NCBI GenBank assembly: GCA_958402795.1
Contig: CATXUX010000011.1
Coordinates: 1-64,000, forward strand
From: an uncultured Lachnospiraceae bacterium
GTDB lineage: Bacteria > Bacillota > Clostridia > Lachnospirales > Lachnospiraceae
Direction of reading: 5' to 3'
DNA: 64,000 nucleotides
The notes under the pieces are model-generated. The model saw only the letters and a list, made by a program, of their open reading frames with translations. It was not told the origin of the DNA and did no database searches. How positions within the stretch are numbered: the stretch's first letter is position 1; every line of letters starts with the position of its first letter. This document shows positions 31,037 to 40,554 of the stretch, one piece after another. A program made the position numbers and the translations under genes.

Positions 31037-32146
31037 ATGAAAATAATCTGCAGTAAAACCAATCTCATGAAGGGCGTCAACATTGTATCCAAGGCAGTTC
31101 CTTCAAAAACCACGATGCCGATACTGGAATGCATTTTGATTGACGCTTCTCTTGATGTTATAAAACTGACGGCTAACGATATGGAACTTGGAATTGAGAC
31201 AACCATTGAAGGTGAGATCATCGAACATGGGATCATCGCACTGAACGCCAGAATTTTTTCAGAGATTGTCCGCAAATTACCGGACAGTGACGTTGTGATC
31301 GAAGTGCAGTCCGATAATCAGACTTTGATTACCTGTGAAAAAGCAAAATTTAATATTGCAGCACAGTCAGGCGAGGATTTTTCGTATCTTCCGGTGATCG
31401 AAAAAGAAGATTCCATCCGGATATCGGAATTTACGCTGAAAGAAGTGATCAGACAGACCATTTTCTCGATAGCGGATAATGATACAAACAAGATGATGAC
31501 AGGAGAATTATTTGAAATTCAGGATAACAGGCTGAAAATTGTTTCACTGGACGGGCACCGGATTTCCATCCGGAATATTGAACTGAGAGAGTCCTATGAT
31601 CATAAAAAGGTGATCGTTCCGGGAAAAACTTTACTGGAGATCAGCAGGATCATCGGCGGAGAGTCAGAAGATGACGCTGAAATCTCGATTACGAAAAATC
31701 ATATCGTAATTGAATTTGGCAATACGGTTGTGATATCAAGGCTGATCGAGGGCGAGTACTTCAGGATCGACCAGATGCTTTCCAGCGATTATGATACAAA
31801 GATCCGGGTAAACCGCCAGGAGCTTCTCAACTGTATTGACCGTGCTACGCTTTTAATCAAAGAAGGGGATAAAAAGCCGATCATCATTACAATAGAAGAT
31901 GAAAAAATGGAACTGAAGATTAAATCACAGATCGGATCTATGGACGAGGAGATCATGATTTCGAAAGAAGGCAAGGATCTGATGATCGGATTTAACCCGA
32001 GATTTTTGATCGACGCCCTGCGCGTGATCGATGATGAAGAGGTGGATCTGTATTTCATGAATGCAAAAGCGCCGTGCTTTATCAGAAATGAAGAGCAATC
32101 TTATATTTATCTGATTCTTCCGGTTAATTTCAACGCGATTGCATAG
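31037..32146 (+). CDS. dnaN: DNA polymerase III sliding clamp (beta subunit)
   Basis: 369 residues with the usual three clamp domains and the C-terminal MNAKAPCFIRNEEQSYIYLI segment ending in the PVNF region. AAGGAG lies upstream of the ATG. It encircles DNA and tethers polymerase. It is followed by yaaA and recF. Confidence 0.97.
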   Translation: MKIICSKTNLMKGVNIVSKAVPSKTTMPILECILIDASLDVIKLTANDMELGIETTIEGEIIEHGIIALNARIFSEIVRKLPDSDVVIEVQSDNQTLITCEKAKFNIAAQSGEDFSYLPVIEKEDSIRISEFTLKEVIRQTIFSIADNDTNKMMTGELFEIQDNRLKIVSLDGHRISIRNIELRESYDHKKVIVPGKTLLEISRIIGGESEDDAEISITKNHIVIEFGNTVVISRLIEGEYFRIDQMLSSDYDTKIRVNRQELLNCIDRATLLIKEGDKKPIIITIEDEKMELKIKSQIGSMDEEIMISKEGKDLMIGFNPRFLIDALRVIDDEEVDLYFMNAKAPCFIRNEEQSYIYLILPVNFNAIA

Positions 32147-32155
32147 AGGGGGAAA

Positions 32156-32374
32156 ATGATGGAAATAATAAAAATCAGAGCGACAGAGGAATATATCAAG
32201 CTGGGACAGGCATTGAAGGCTGTCGGCGCCGTGGAATCCGGTGTGGAAGCAAAAGAAGTGATCCAGAATGGTCTCGTTACGGTAAACGGGGAGACGGATC
32301 TGAGACGGGGAAGAAAATTATACGGCGGAGAACTGGTTGAATTTGACGGGATTCAAATAAAAATTGAAAAATAA
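32156..32374 (+). CDS. yaaA: S4-domain RNA-binding protein YaaA
   Basis: 72 residues with an S4 fold (LGQALKAVGAVESGVEAKEV, then GLVTVNGETDLRRGRKLYGG). It lies between dnaN and recF as in Bacillus. It probably contacts the ribosome. Start at 32156 (ATGATG pair, GAGGGGGA upstream). Confidence 0.9.
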   Translation: MMEIIKIRATEEYIKLGQALKAVGAVESGVEAKEVIQNGLVTVNGETDLRRGRKLYGGELVEFDGIQIKIEK

Positions 32375-32447
32375 TGGAAAAGAGTGTAAAATAAAAAGAG
32401 TATATTTTTACATAATAATGATTTATTAACTGATTGGAACAGCAGTT

Positions 32448-33533
32448 ATGATTATTAAATCTTTGAAACTAAAGAATTACAGAAATTATGAATTACTGAA
32501 TCTGACGTTTGATCCAGGGACCAACATTCTCTATGGCGACAACGCGCAGGGAAAGACGAATATCCTGGAAGCATTATATTTGTCAGGGACGACAAAGTCC
32601 CACAGAGGGACAAAAGACCGGGATATGATTCAGTTCGGATACGATGAGTCGCATCTGGAAACGGTAGTAGAAAAGAGGGGCATAGATTTTAAGATTGATA
32701 TGCATCTGAAAAAAAACAGTCCGAAAGGGATTGCCATTGACAAGGTTCCGATTCGGAAAGCAGGTGAATTATTCGGTCTTGTTCATTTTATCTTTTTCTC
32801 TCCGGAGGATCTCGATATTATAAAAGATGGTCCTGCAGCAAGACGCAGGTTTATCGATCTCGAACTGTCACAGCTTGACAAAGTATATCTGAGTAACCTT
32901 TCGAATTATAACCGTGTTGTAAACCAGCGGAATTCTCTTCTCAAGGAAATCGCATACCAGGATAAATTGCTTGATACGCTGGATATATGGGATATGCAAT
33001 TGGAGCAATACGGAACAAAAGTAATCGAAGGAAGAAAGAAATTTATAGGTCAGGTAAATGAAATAATTTCTGAAATACATGAACAATTGACCGGGGGAAG
33101 GGAAAAGATTACGTTACTGTATGAACCTTCTACCGGAGATGAAACCATGGAGGCATCGATCCGCAGGAACAGGGAGCGGGATATCCGGTTTAGGAGTACG
33201 ACTTCCGGACCGCACAGGGACGATATTTGTTTTAAGAATGGAAGTATTGACATCCGGAAATTTGGTTCTCAGGGACAACAGAGGACGGCGGCACTGTCGC
33301 TGAAGCTCTCAGAGATCGAACTGGTAAAGAGACGGATCAATGACACGCCGGTTCTGCTTCTGGATGATGTACTCTCAGAACTTGATAAGAACAGGCAGAA
33401 TTATCTGCTGGACAGTATTCATGATATACAGACGATCATTACCTGTACAGGACTGGATGAGTTTGTAAATCACAGATTTTCTATAAATAAAGTATTTCAT
33501 GTAAACAATGGAAGCGTGGCAAAAGAGAATTAG
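32448..33533 (+). CDS. recF: DNA replication and repair protein RecF
   Basis: 361 residues. ABC-type ATPase: Walker A GDNAQGKTNILEA, signature FGSQGQQRTAALSLKLSE, and Walker B PVLLLDDVLSELD. It loads RecA at gaps with RecO and RecR. The position between yaaA and gyrB is conserved. Confidence 0.97.
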   Translation: MIIKSLKLKNYRNYELLNLTFDPGTNILYGDNAQGKTNILEALYLSGTTKSHRGTKDRDMIQFGYDESHLETVVEKRGIDFKIDMHLKKNSPKGIAIDKVPIRKAGELFGLVHFIFFSPEDLDIIKDGPAARRRFIDLELSQLDKVYLSNLSNYNRVVNQRNSLLKEIAYQDKLLDTLDIWDMQLEQYGTKVIEGRKKFIGQVNEIISEIHEQLTGGREKITLLYEPSTGDETMEASIRRNRERDIRFRSTTSGPHRDDICFKNGSIDIRKFGSQGQQRTAALSLKLSEIELVKRRINDTPVLLLDDVLSELDKNRQNYLLDSIHDIQTIITCTGLDEFVNHRFSINKVFHVNNGSVAKEN

Positions 33534-33544
33534 GAGGGCTTTAA

Positions 33545-35482
33545 ATGGGTGCAACAGGGACAGAATTTGACGCTGAATATGGGGCAGACCAGATCCAGAT
33601 ATTAGAGGGACTGGAGGCGGTCCGGAAACGTCCGGGAATGTATATCGGAAGCACATCATCAAGGGGATTACACCATCTTGTATATGAGATTGTGGATAAT
33701 TCCGTGGATGAAGCGCTTGCAGGGTACTGCGATACGATCGATGTAACGATCAATAAAGGAAATACAATTACTGTGATCGATAACGGTCGTGGAATTCCGG
33801 TGGGAATCAATCATAAGTCCGGACTTCCGGCGGTGGAAGTGGTATTTACTGTTCTCCATGCCGGCGGAAAATTCGGCGGCGGAGGATACAAGGTGTCCGG
33901 TGGACTTCATGGAGTCGGCGCTTCTGTTGTAAATGCTTTATCGGAATGGCTCGAAGTTGAAATCTGCAGCGAAGGGAAGATCTACCGCCAGCGTTACGAA
34001 CGTGGAAAGGTCATGTACAGTCTGAAAGTAGTCGGAGAATGCGAGCCGGAAAAGACGGGAACAAAGGTTACGTTCTTACCGGATAAAGAAATTTTTGAAG
34101 AAACGGTGTTTGACTTCAATGTGTTAAAGCAACGGTTCCGTGAGATGGCATTCCTTACAAAAGGGTTGAAGATCATTCTTCGGGACGCAAGAGAAGAAGA
34201 AGTCGTAGAGCGTTCCTTCCACTATGAAGGCGGCATCAAAGAGTTTGTCACTTATTTGAATAAGAGTAAAGAGCCGCTTTATGATAAGATCATTTACTGC
34301 GAAGGCATGAAAGATAATGTATATGTGGAAGTTGCCATGCAGCACAATGATTCTTACAGTGACAATACCTATGGTTTTGTAAACAATATTACGACGCCGG
34401 AAGGCGGCACGCATGTAGTTGGATTTCGAAATGCGTTAACAAAGACGCTAAATGATTACGCAAGAAAGAATAAACTTCTCAAAGATAGCGAAATGAATCT
34501 GACCGGGGAGGATATCCGGGAAGGACTGACGGCAATCATCAGTGTGAAGATCGAGGATCCGCAGTTTGAAGGACAGACGAAACAGAAGCTCGGAAACAGC
34601 GAGGCGAGAGGAGCGGTTGACAGTATCGTCAGTACACAGCTTGGGATTTTCCTGGAGCAGAACCCTTCCGTCGGGAAAACGATCATTGAAAAATCGGTGC
34701 TTTCCCAGCGGGCGAGAGAGGCGGCGCGCAAGGCGCGCGATCTGACAAGAAGAAAGTCCGCACTGGAAGGAATGTCTCTTCCGGGAAAACTTGCAGACTG
34801 CTCGGACAAGGATCCGGCGAACTGCGAGATTTATATCGTAGAGGGAGATTCCGCCGGAGGCTCTGCAAAGACGGCGAGGGACCGTGCGACGCAGGCAATC
34901 CTGCCGCTTCGGGGAAAGATCCTGAATGTTGAGAAAGCAAGACTGGATAAGATTTATGCCAACGCAGAGATCAAGGCGATGATCACTGCATTCGGAACAG
35001 GGATTCATGAGGATTTTGACATCTCAAAACTGCGGTACCACAAAATCATCATTATGACAGATGCCGATGTGGACGGCGCACATATCAGTACGCTGCTTCT
35101 GACTTTTATCTATCGTTTTATGCCGGAACTGATCCGGCAGGGATATGTATATCTCGCGCAGCCGCCGTTGTACAAGCTGGAAAAGAATAAGAAAGTCTGG
35201 TATGCATACAGCGACGAAGAGCTGAACGACATTCTTACGGAGGTCGGGAGAGACAGCAGCAATAAGATCCAGCGTTACAAAGGTCTTGGAGAGATGGATG
35301 CCGAGCAGTTGTGGGATACGACGATGGATCCGGAACACCGGATTCTGCTCCGTGTGACAATGGATGACGAGACTTCTTCAGAGCTTGATCTGACGTTTAC
35401 CACCCTGATGGGAGACAAAGTTGAGCCGAGACGTGAATTTATCGAAGAGAATGCAAAGTTTGTGAGAAATCTGGATATATAA
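33545..35482 (+). CDS. gyrB: DNA gyrase subunit B
   Basis: 645 residues. GHKL ATPase (EIVDNSVDEALAGYC, DNGRGIPVG, GGLHGVGASVVNALS), then transducer and toprim domain (IVEGDSAGGSAK, TDADVDGAHI), and the C-terminal KVEPRREFIEENA tail. It introduces negative supercoils with GyrA. A GGAGGG site precedes the ATG; the gap to recF is 11 bases. Confidence 0.98.
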   Translation: MGATGTEFDAEYGADQIQILEGLEAVRKRPGMYIGSTSSRGLHHLVYEIVDNSVDEALAGYCDTIDVTINKGNTITVIDNGRGIPVGINHKSGLPAVEVVFTVLHAGGKFGGGGYKVSGGLHGVGASVVNALSEWLEVEICSEGKIYRQRYERGKVMYSLKVVGECEPEKTGTKVTFLPDKEIFEETVFDFNVLKQRFREMAFLTKGLKIILRDAREEEVVERSFHYEGGIKEFVTYLNKSKEPLYDKIIYCEGMKDNVYVEVAMQHNDSYSDNTYGFVNNITTPEGGTHVVGFRNALTKTLNDYARKNKLLKDSEMNLTGEDIREGLTAIISVKIEDPQFEGQTKQKLGNSEARGAVDSIVSTQLGIFLEQNPSVGKTIIEKSVLSQRAREAARKARDLTRRKSALEGMSLPGKLADCSDKDPANCEIYIVEGDSAGGSAKTARDRATQAILPLRGKILNVEKARLDKIYANAEIKAMITAFGTGIHEDFDISKLRYHKIIIMTDADVDGAHISTLLLTFIYRFMPELIRQGYVYLAQPPLYKLEKNKKVWYAYSDEELNDILTEVGRDSSNKIQRYKGLGEMDAEQLWDTTMDPEHRILLRVTMDDETSSELDLTFTTLMGDKVEPRREFIEENAKFVRNLDI

Positions 35483-35556
35483 AGAAAAAATTTCTGCATG
35501 AAATCTGCACAAAAATAGACACGTTGTTGCTGACATAAAAGGAGATAAGTAGAAGA

Positions 35557-38106
35557 ATGGAAGATAATATTTTTGATAAAGTTCACGAAGTAGATCTGAA
35601 AAAAACGATGGAAACGTCTTATATCGATTATGCGATGAGCGTCATTGCATCCCGTGCGCTTCCGGATGTGAGAGACGGACTGAAGCCGGTACAGAGAAGG
35701 ATTCTGTATTCTATGATCGAATTGAATAACGGGCCGGACAAACCGCATAGAAAGTGTGCGCGTATTGTCGGTGATACGATGGGTAAATATCATCCCCATG
35801 GAGACAGCTCGATTTATGGAGCTTTGGTAAATATGGCACAAGACTGGTCTACCCGGTATCCGCTGGTAGACGGGCATGGAAACTTCGGCTCTGTAGACGG
35901 AGACGGCGCGGCGGCCATGCGTTATACAGAGGCGCGCCTGAGCAAAATATCTATGGAACTGACTGCGGATATCAATAAAGATACGGTAGATTTCGTCCCG
36001 AACTTTGATGAAACAGAAAAAGAACCGTCTGTGCTTCCCTCCAGATTTCCGAATCTTCTGGTAAATGGGACAAATGGAATTGCAGTCGGAATGGCGACCA
36101 ACATTCCGCCGCATAATCTGCGCGAGGTGATCGGGGCGGTTGTGAAGATCATCGACAACCAGATTGAGGATAAAGGCGAGACGACGATGGAAGAGATTCT
36201 GTCGATCATCAAAGGACCGGATTTTCCGACGGGCGCTGAGATTCTGGGAACAAGCGGGATTGAAGAGGCATACCGCACCGGAAGAGGAAAGATCAGAGTA
36301 CGCGCTGTTTCCAATATCGAGCCGATGCAGAACGGGAAGAACCGCATCGTTGTGACAGAGCTGCCGTTTATGGTGAACAAGGCACGCCTGATCGAAAAGA
36401 TTGCCGAACTGGTAAAGGAAAAGAAGATTGACGGGATCACGGACCTCAGCGACCAGTCCAGCCGTGAGGGAATGCGTATCTGTATTGAGCTCCGGCGCGA
36501 CGTCAACCCGAATGTGATCTTAAACCAGCTTTACAAACATACACAGCTTCAGGATACGTTCGGCGTGATCATGCTGGCTCTTGTAGACAACCAGCCGAAG
36601 GTAATGAATCTGATGGAGATGCTGGACTATTATTTGCAGCATCAGGAAGAGGTTGTTACAAGAAGAACGAAGTATGAGTTAAATAAAGCAGAAGAACGCG
36701 CACATATTTTGCAGGGATTGCTGATCGCGCTGGACAATATCGATGAAGTGATCAAGATTATCCGGGGATCTAAAAATGTACAGGAAGCAAAGACCGAACT
36801 GATGGAACGGTTTGAGCTTACTGATGTACAGGCACAGGCAATCGTAGATATGCGTCTGCGTGCTCTGACAGGTCTGGAACGCGAGAAGATCGAGGCAGAA
36901 TATGCAGAACTGATGAAAAAGATCGGAGAGTTGAAAGCAATTCTTGCAGATAAAAAATTACTGCTTGGCGTGATAAAAAAAGAAATTCTTGCGATTTCTG
37001 AAAAATACGGCGATGACCGGAGAACAAAGATCGGCTATGACGAGTACGATATTTCCATGGAAGATATGATTCCAAAGCAGGACGTCGTGATCACGATGAC
37101 GAAACTCGGCTATATCAAGCGTATGACGATCGACAACTTCCGGAGCCAGAACCGCGGTGGCAAGGGAATTAAAGGAATGCAGAAGCTGGACGATGATTAT
37201 ATTCAGGAATTGTTTATGACGTCCACGCATGATTACATCATGTTCTTTACGAATAAGGGACGTGTGTACCGGCTGAAAGGATACGAGATTCCTGAGGCAT
37301 CAAGAACATCAAGGGGAACCGCGATCATCAACATGCTTCAGCTTATGCCGGATGAAAAGATTACGGCGATGATCCCGATCCGGGTATATGACGACGACCA
37401 GTATTTGTTTATGGCGACAGAACAGGGACTTGTCAAGAAGACGCCGCTTCGCGAGTATGCGAATGTGAGAAAGAAAGGTCTTGCAGCGATTACTCTGCGC
37501 GATGATGACCAGTTGATTGAAGTAAAGATTACGAATAATGAAACAGATATTATTCTTGCCACAAAATACGGACAGTGCATCCGCTTCCATGAACAGGATG
37601 TAAGACCGACAGGCCGTACTTCCATGGGTGTGAGAGGAATCAATTTAAGCGACCGTGATGTTGTGATCGGAATGCAAGTGCATACACAAGGAGACTGCCT
37701 GCTGATCGTATCCGAAAAAGGAATGGGAAAACGGACAGCCATGGGAGAATTTACTCCTCAGAACCGTGGAGGAAAGGGCGTGAAGTGCTACAAGATCACG
37801 GAAAAGACCGGAAATGTAATCGGTATGAAGGCTGTAAATGAAGACGATGAGATCATGATGATCAACAGTGAAGGAATCATCATCCGTATGCCGTGCGATA
37901 CCATTTCCACATATGGAAGAATCACGTCCGGCGTAAAACTGATCAATCTGAAAGAGAAAGAAACGGTTGTCAGCGTGGCAAAAGTACGCAGGGCATCGAC
38001 AAAGATTGATGGCGAAGACGTTGAGATTTCCGAAGAGGAAGGCACAAAAACAGAAGCTGTAAACGAAGAAGTTTCGGAAGAAATTTCAGAAGAAACAGAA
38101 CGGTAA
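35557..38106 (+). CDS. gyrA: DNA gyrase subunit A
   Basis: 849 residues. Catalytic Tyr in RYTEARLS and the quinolone-determining region HPHGDSSIYGALVNMAQDW. At the usual Ser83/Asp87 positions it carries Ser (GDSSIYGA) and Gly, where many species have Asp/Glu at the second position. The C-terminal beta-pinwheel contains the GyrA box (QNRGGKG) twice. An acidic tail ends the protein. Confidence 0.98.
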   Translation: MEDNIFDKVHEVDLKKTMETSYIDYAMSVIASRALPDVRDGLKPVQRRILYSMIELNNGPDKPHRKCARIVGDTMGKYHPHGDSSIYGALVNMAQDWSTRYPLVDGHGNFGSVDGDGAAAMRYTEARLSKISMELTADINKDTVDFVPNFDETEKEPSVLPSRFPNLLVNGTNGIAVGMATNIPPHNLREVIGAVVKIIDNQIEDKGETTMEEILSIIKGPDFPTGAEILGTSGIEEAYRTGRGKIRVRAVSNIEPMQNGKNRIVVTELPFMVNKARLIEKIAELVKEKKIDGITDLSDQSSREGMRICIELRRDVNPNVILNQLYKHTQLQDTFGVIMLALVDNQPKVMNLMEMLDYYLQHQEEVVTRRTKYELNKAEERAHILQGLLIALDNIDEVIKIIRGSKNVQEAKTELMERFELTDVQAQAIVDMRLRALTGLEREKIEAEYAELMKKIGELKAILADKKLLLGVIKKEILAISEKYGDDRRTKIGYDEYDISMEDMIPKQDVVITMTKLGYIKRMTIDNFRSQNRGGKGIKGMQKLDDDYIQELFMTSTHDYIMFFTNKGRVYRLKGYEIPEASRTSRGTAIINMLQLMPDEKITAMIPIRVYDDDQYLFMATEQGLVKKTPLREYANVRKKGLAAITLRDDDQLIEVKITNNETDIILATKYGQCIRFHEQDVRPTGRTSMGVRGINLSDRDVVIGMQVHTQGDCLLIVSEKGMGKRTAMGEFTPQNRGGKGVKCYKITEKTGNVIGMKAVNEDDEIMMINSEGIIIRMPCDTISTYGRITSGVKLINLKEKETVVSVAKVRRASTKIDGEDVEISEEEGTKTEAVNEEVSEEISEETER

Positions 38107-38110
38107 AAAA

Positions 38111-38131
38111 ATGGGGGCGGTCAGCCCCCAT
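38111..38131. terminator. Terminator hairpin after gyrA
   Basis: ATGGGGGC pairs with GCCCCCAT around GGTCA. A-run and T-run arrangement: seven A precede it and TTAAAAAAT follows, so the U-tract is better on the minus strand. Confidence 0.7.
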
Positions 38132-38162
38132 TAAAAAATATATGGCTGGAAGGAGTAACAAT

Positions 38163-38882
38163 ATGCAGGAATTCAAACAGGCGGAGAGAAAATTATTAGG
38201 TTCTCAGATTGAAGACCGTTTGATGGGATATATCCAGTCAGGACCTCTTGAAATCGGAGATAAAATTCCAAACGAATTTGAACTGGCAGAGATGTTTGGA
38301 GTAGGGAGAAGTACGATCCGCGAGGCTGTAAAAGGACTTGTGACAAAAGGAATTCTGGAAGTGCGCAGAGGAGCAGGAACCTTTGTCTGCAGTAAGCATC
38401 TGGTAGAAGACGATCCGCTTGGAATTTCAAAGCTGGATGATAAATATAAACTTGCGCTGGAACTGTTTGACGTCAGACTTATGCTGGAACCGGAGATTGC
38501 GGCAAAAGCGGCAGAATATTCTACAGAGGAAGACATCAGACAATTAAAAGCGCTGTGCGATGAAGTGGAGGAACTGTATCTGCACGACCAGGATCATTCC
38601 GCGAAAGATATTGAATTTCATACCTGTATTGCCAAATGCAGCAAAAACAGGGTCGTAGAATCTCTCGTTCCGATCATTCATACAGCGATTACAACATTTG
38701 TAAATATTACAAACCGGATGCTGCGTGATGAAACGATTACGACGCACAGAGCGATCACAGATGCAATAGCGGAACATGATTCAACGGGAGCACGCTGTGC
38801 AATGATTATGCATCTGACTTATAACCGACAGAAAATCATGAAACTCTGGAATGAACAGTTGGAAAAGGATCAAAACATCTGA
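38163..38882 (+). CDS. FadR/GntR-family transcriptional regulator
   Basis: 239 residues from the ATG at 38163 (AAGGAG upstream). An N-terminal winged helix (PNEFELAEMFGVGRSTIREA) is followed by an FCD ligand-binding domain with metal-ligand histidines (DIEFHTCIAKCSKNRVVESL, then TTHRAITDAIAEHDSTGARC). Such regulators sense sugar acids or related carboxylates. It is followed by a terminator and a permease-dehydratase pair that it probably controls through direct repeats near 39,000-39,060. Confidence 0.85.
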   Translation: MQEFKQAERKLLGSQIEDRLMGYIQSGPLEIGDKIPNEFELAEMFGVGRSTIREAVKGLVTKGILEVRRGAGTFVCSKHLVEDDPLGISKLDDKYKLALELFDVRLMLEPEIAAKAAEYSTEEDIRQLKALCDEVEELYLHDQDHSAKDIEFHTCIAKCSKNRVVESLVPIIHTAITTFVNITNRMLRDETITTHRAITDAIAEHDSTGARCAMIMHLTYNRQKIMKLWNEQLEKDQNI

Positions 38883-38933
38883 TAAATTAAGAAAATGAAA
38901 AAGAAAAATAGAAGAAAAGAAAATAGAATGGAG

Positions 38934-38973
38934 AATCAGAGGTAATTATGCATAAAAAACCTCTGATTTTTTT
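38934..38973 (+). terminator. Terminator of the GntR-family gene
   Basis: AATCAGAGGT (38934-38943) pairs with ACCTCTGATT (38959-38968), followed by TTTTT. Confidence 0.9.
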
Positions 38974-38997
38974 GTGCAATAAGTAGAAAATACATAT

Positions 38998-39062
38998 ATA
39001 CATCAGACGAATATTGAAAATAAATATTTTTTATGATATAAAATGAATAAATACATCAGACG
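38998..39062 (+). promoter_or_regulatory. Promoter flanked by ATACATCAGACG direct repeats
   Basis: -35 TTGAAA (39014-39019) and -10 TATAAA (39037-39042) are 17 bases apart. ATACATCAGACG occurs at 38998-39009 and 39051-39062, on either side of the promoter. The second is followed by TCAGATG, making a partial palindrome around GACGTC. A probable operator of the upstream GntR-family regulator. Confidence 0.65.
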
Positions 39063-39103
39063 TCAGATGTTTCCAGAGAAAAATGATAAAGGAGAGACAT
39101 GAT

Positions 39104-40459
39104 ATGTCAGAAGAAGTTGTTTTAAATCCAACACGACTGGTGATCGCAGCAATTATTGGTTTAGCAATTCTGTTGGTGTTGATTATTAAGTTTCATGTGC
39201 AGGCTATGATTGCGATTTTAATAGGAGCGATATCAATCGGTCTGATTGCAGGTATGCCTGTGACGGAGATTATCAATGCGGTGAATGACGGTATTGGTAA
39301 TACGTTAAAAAGCATTGCTTTGCTGGTAGGTTTGGGGTCTATGTTTGGTGCAATATTGGAAAAGTCGGGCGGTGCACAGACATTGGCGGTCACAATGGTA
39401 AAAAAGTTTGGCGATAAAAAAGCTGCATGGGCGCTTGGAATTACCGGACTTATTATAGCAATGCCGGTTTTCTTCGATGCAGGATTGATCATATTGATTC
39501 CACTTGCATTTTCACTGGCAAAAAGAACAAACCGCTCTTCATTGTTCTATGTGATTCCGTTGCTAGCGGGTCTGGCAGTCGGACATGCATTTATCCCGCC
39601 GACTCCCGGTCCTGTACTGGTTGCAAGTATGCTGGGCGTTGATCTTGGCTGGGTCATTTTGGTAGGGGTATGCTGCGGTATCGTTGCCATGATTGTTGCA
39701 GGTCCGATATGGGGGTCCGTCTGTGGTAAAAAATATTATATCCCGGTACCGGAACATGTAGCAAATCAGGAAGATATTGATGAATCGAAACTTCCGGGAT
39801 TCGGAACAGTTGTCGGGGTGATTTTGATTCCACTGTTTTTGATTATTATGGATTCACTGTGTGGAGTAATCCCTGCGTTATCAGGAGTAGCGCCTGTGTT
39901 TGAATTCCTTGGGGAACCATTTGTGGCGTTGCTGATCGCGACGATCGTAGCAATGTTTGTACTTGGAACAAAACATGGATATACAATGAAGGAACTGGAA
40001 GAGGTAATGACAAAATCGTTAGAGCCGACAGGACAGATTCTTCTGGTTACTGCATGCGGTGGTGTACTCAGATATGTACTTCAGTATTCAGGACTCGGCA
40101 ATGTAATCGGAAATGCAGTTGCGTCGATTAATCTTCCGATTGTGGTACTGGCATTTATTGTTGCTGTACTGGTGCGGATCAGCGTAGGTTCATCTACCGT
40201 AGCTATGACAATGGCGGCAGGAATCGTGTCTGCACTTCCGGGAATCAGCGGATTATCACCGTTGTATCTGGCATGCGTTACAGCGGCCGTTGCCGGTGGT
40301 TCTACAGTATGTTCACACTTCAATGATTCCGGTTTCTGGCTGGTAAAATCATAGGTAGGAATGGACGAGAAGACAACACTTAAAACATGGACGGTTATGG
40401 AAACACTGGTAGGAGTAACAGGATTTGCAGTTGCACTTGTCATTTCATTCTTTGCATAA
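39104..40459 (+). pseudogene. GntP-family sugar-acid permease with in-frame amber codon
   Basis: The first 416 codons encode a GntP/gluconate-family permease with about ten membrane segments and the family motif HAFIPPTPGPV. It stops at TAG (40352-40354) after FNDSGFWLVKS. The same frame continues for another 34 codons (VGMDEKTTLKTWTVMETLVG, a last membrane helix, then FFA) to TAA at 40457. Relatives typically have a Tyr-like residue and this same tail. So the gene carries a nonsense change removing the last helix. Function may be lost; a sequencing error is possible. Start at 39104 with AAAGGAGAG upstream. Confidence 0.8.
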
Positions 40460-40554
40460 CTGTAGATACATAAGATGCTGAGATCAAAGGATATTTTACG
40501 AATTGTTCCACATTTGATATAGTATAAATCAGTAGAAAAGGAGAAAGAATAGCT

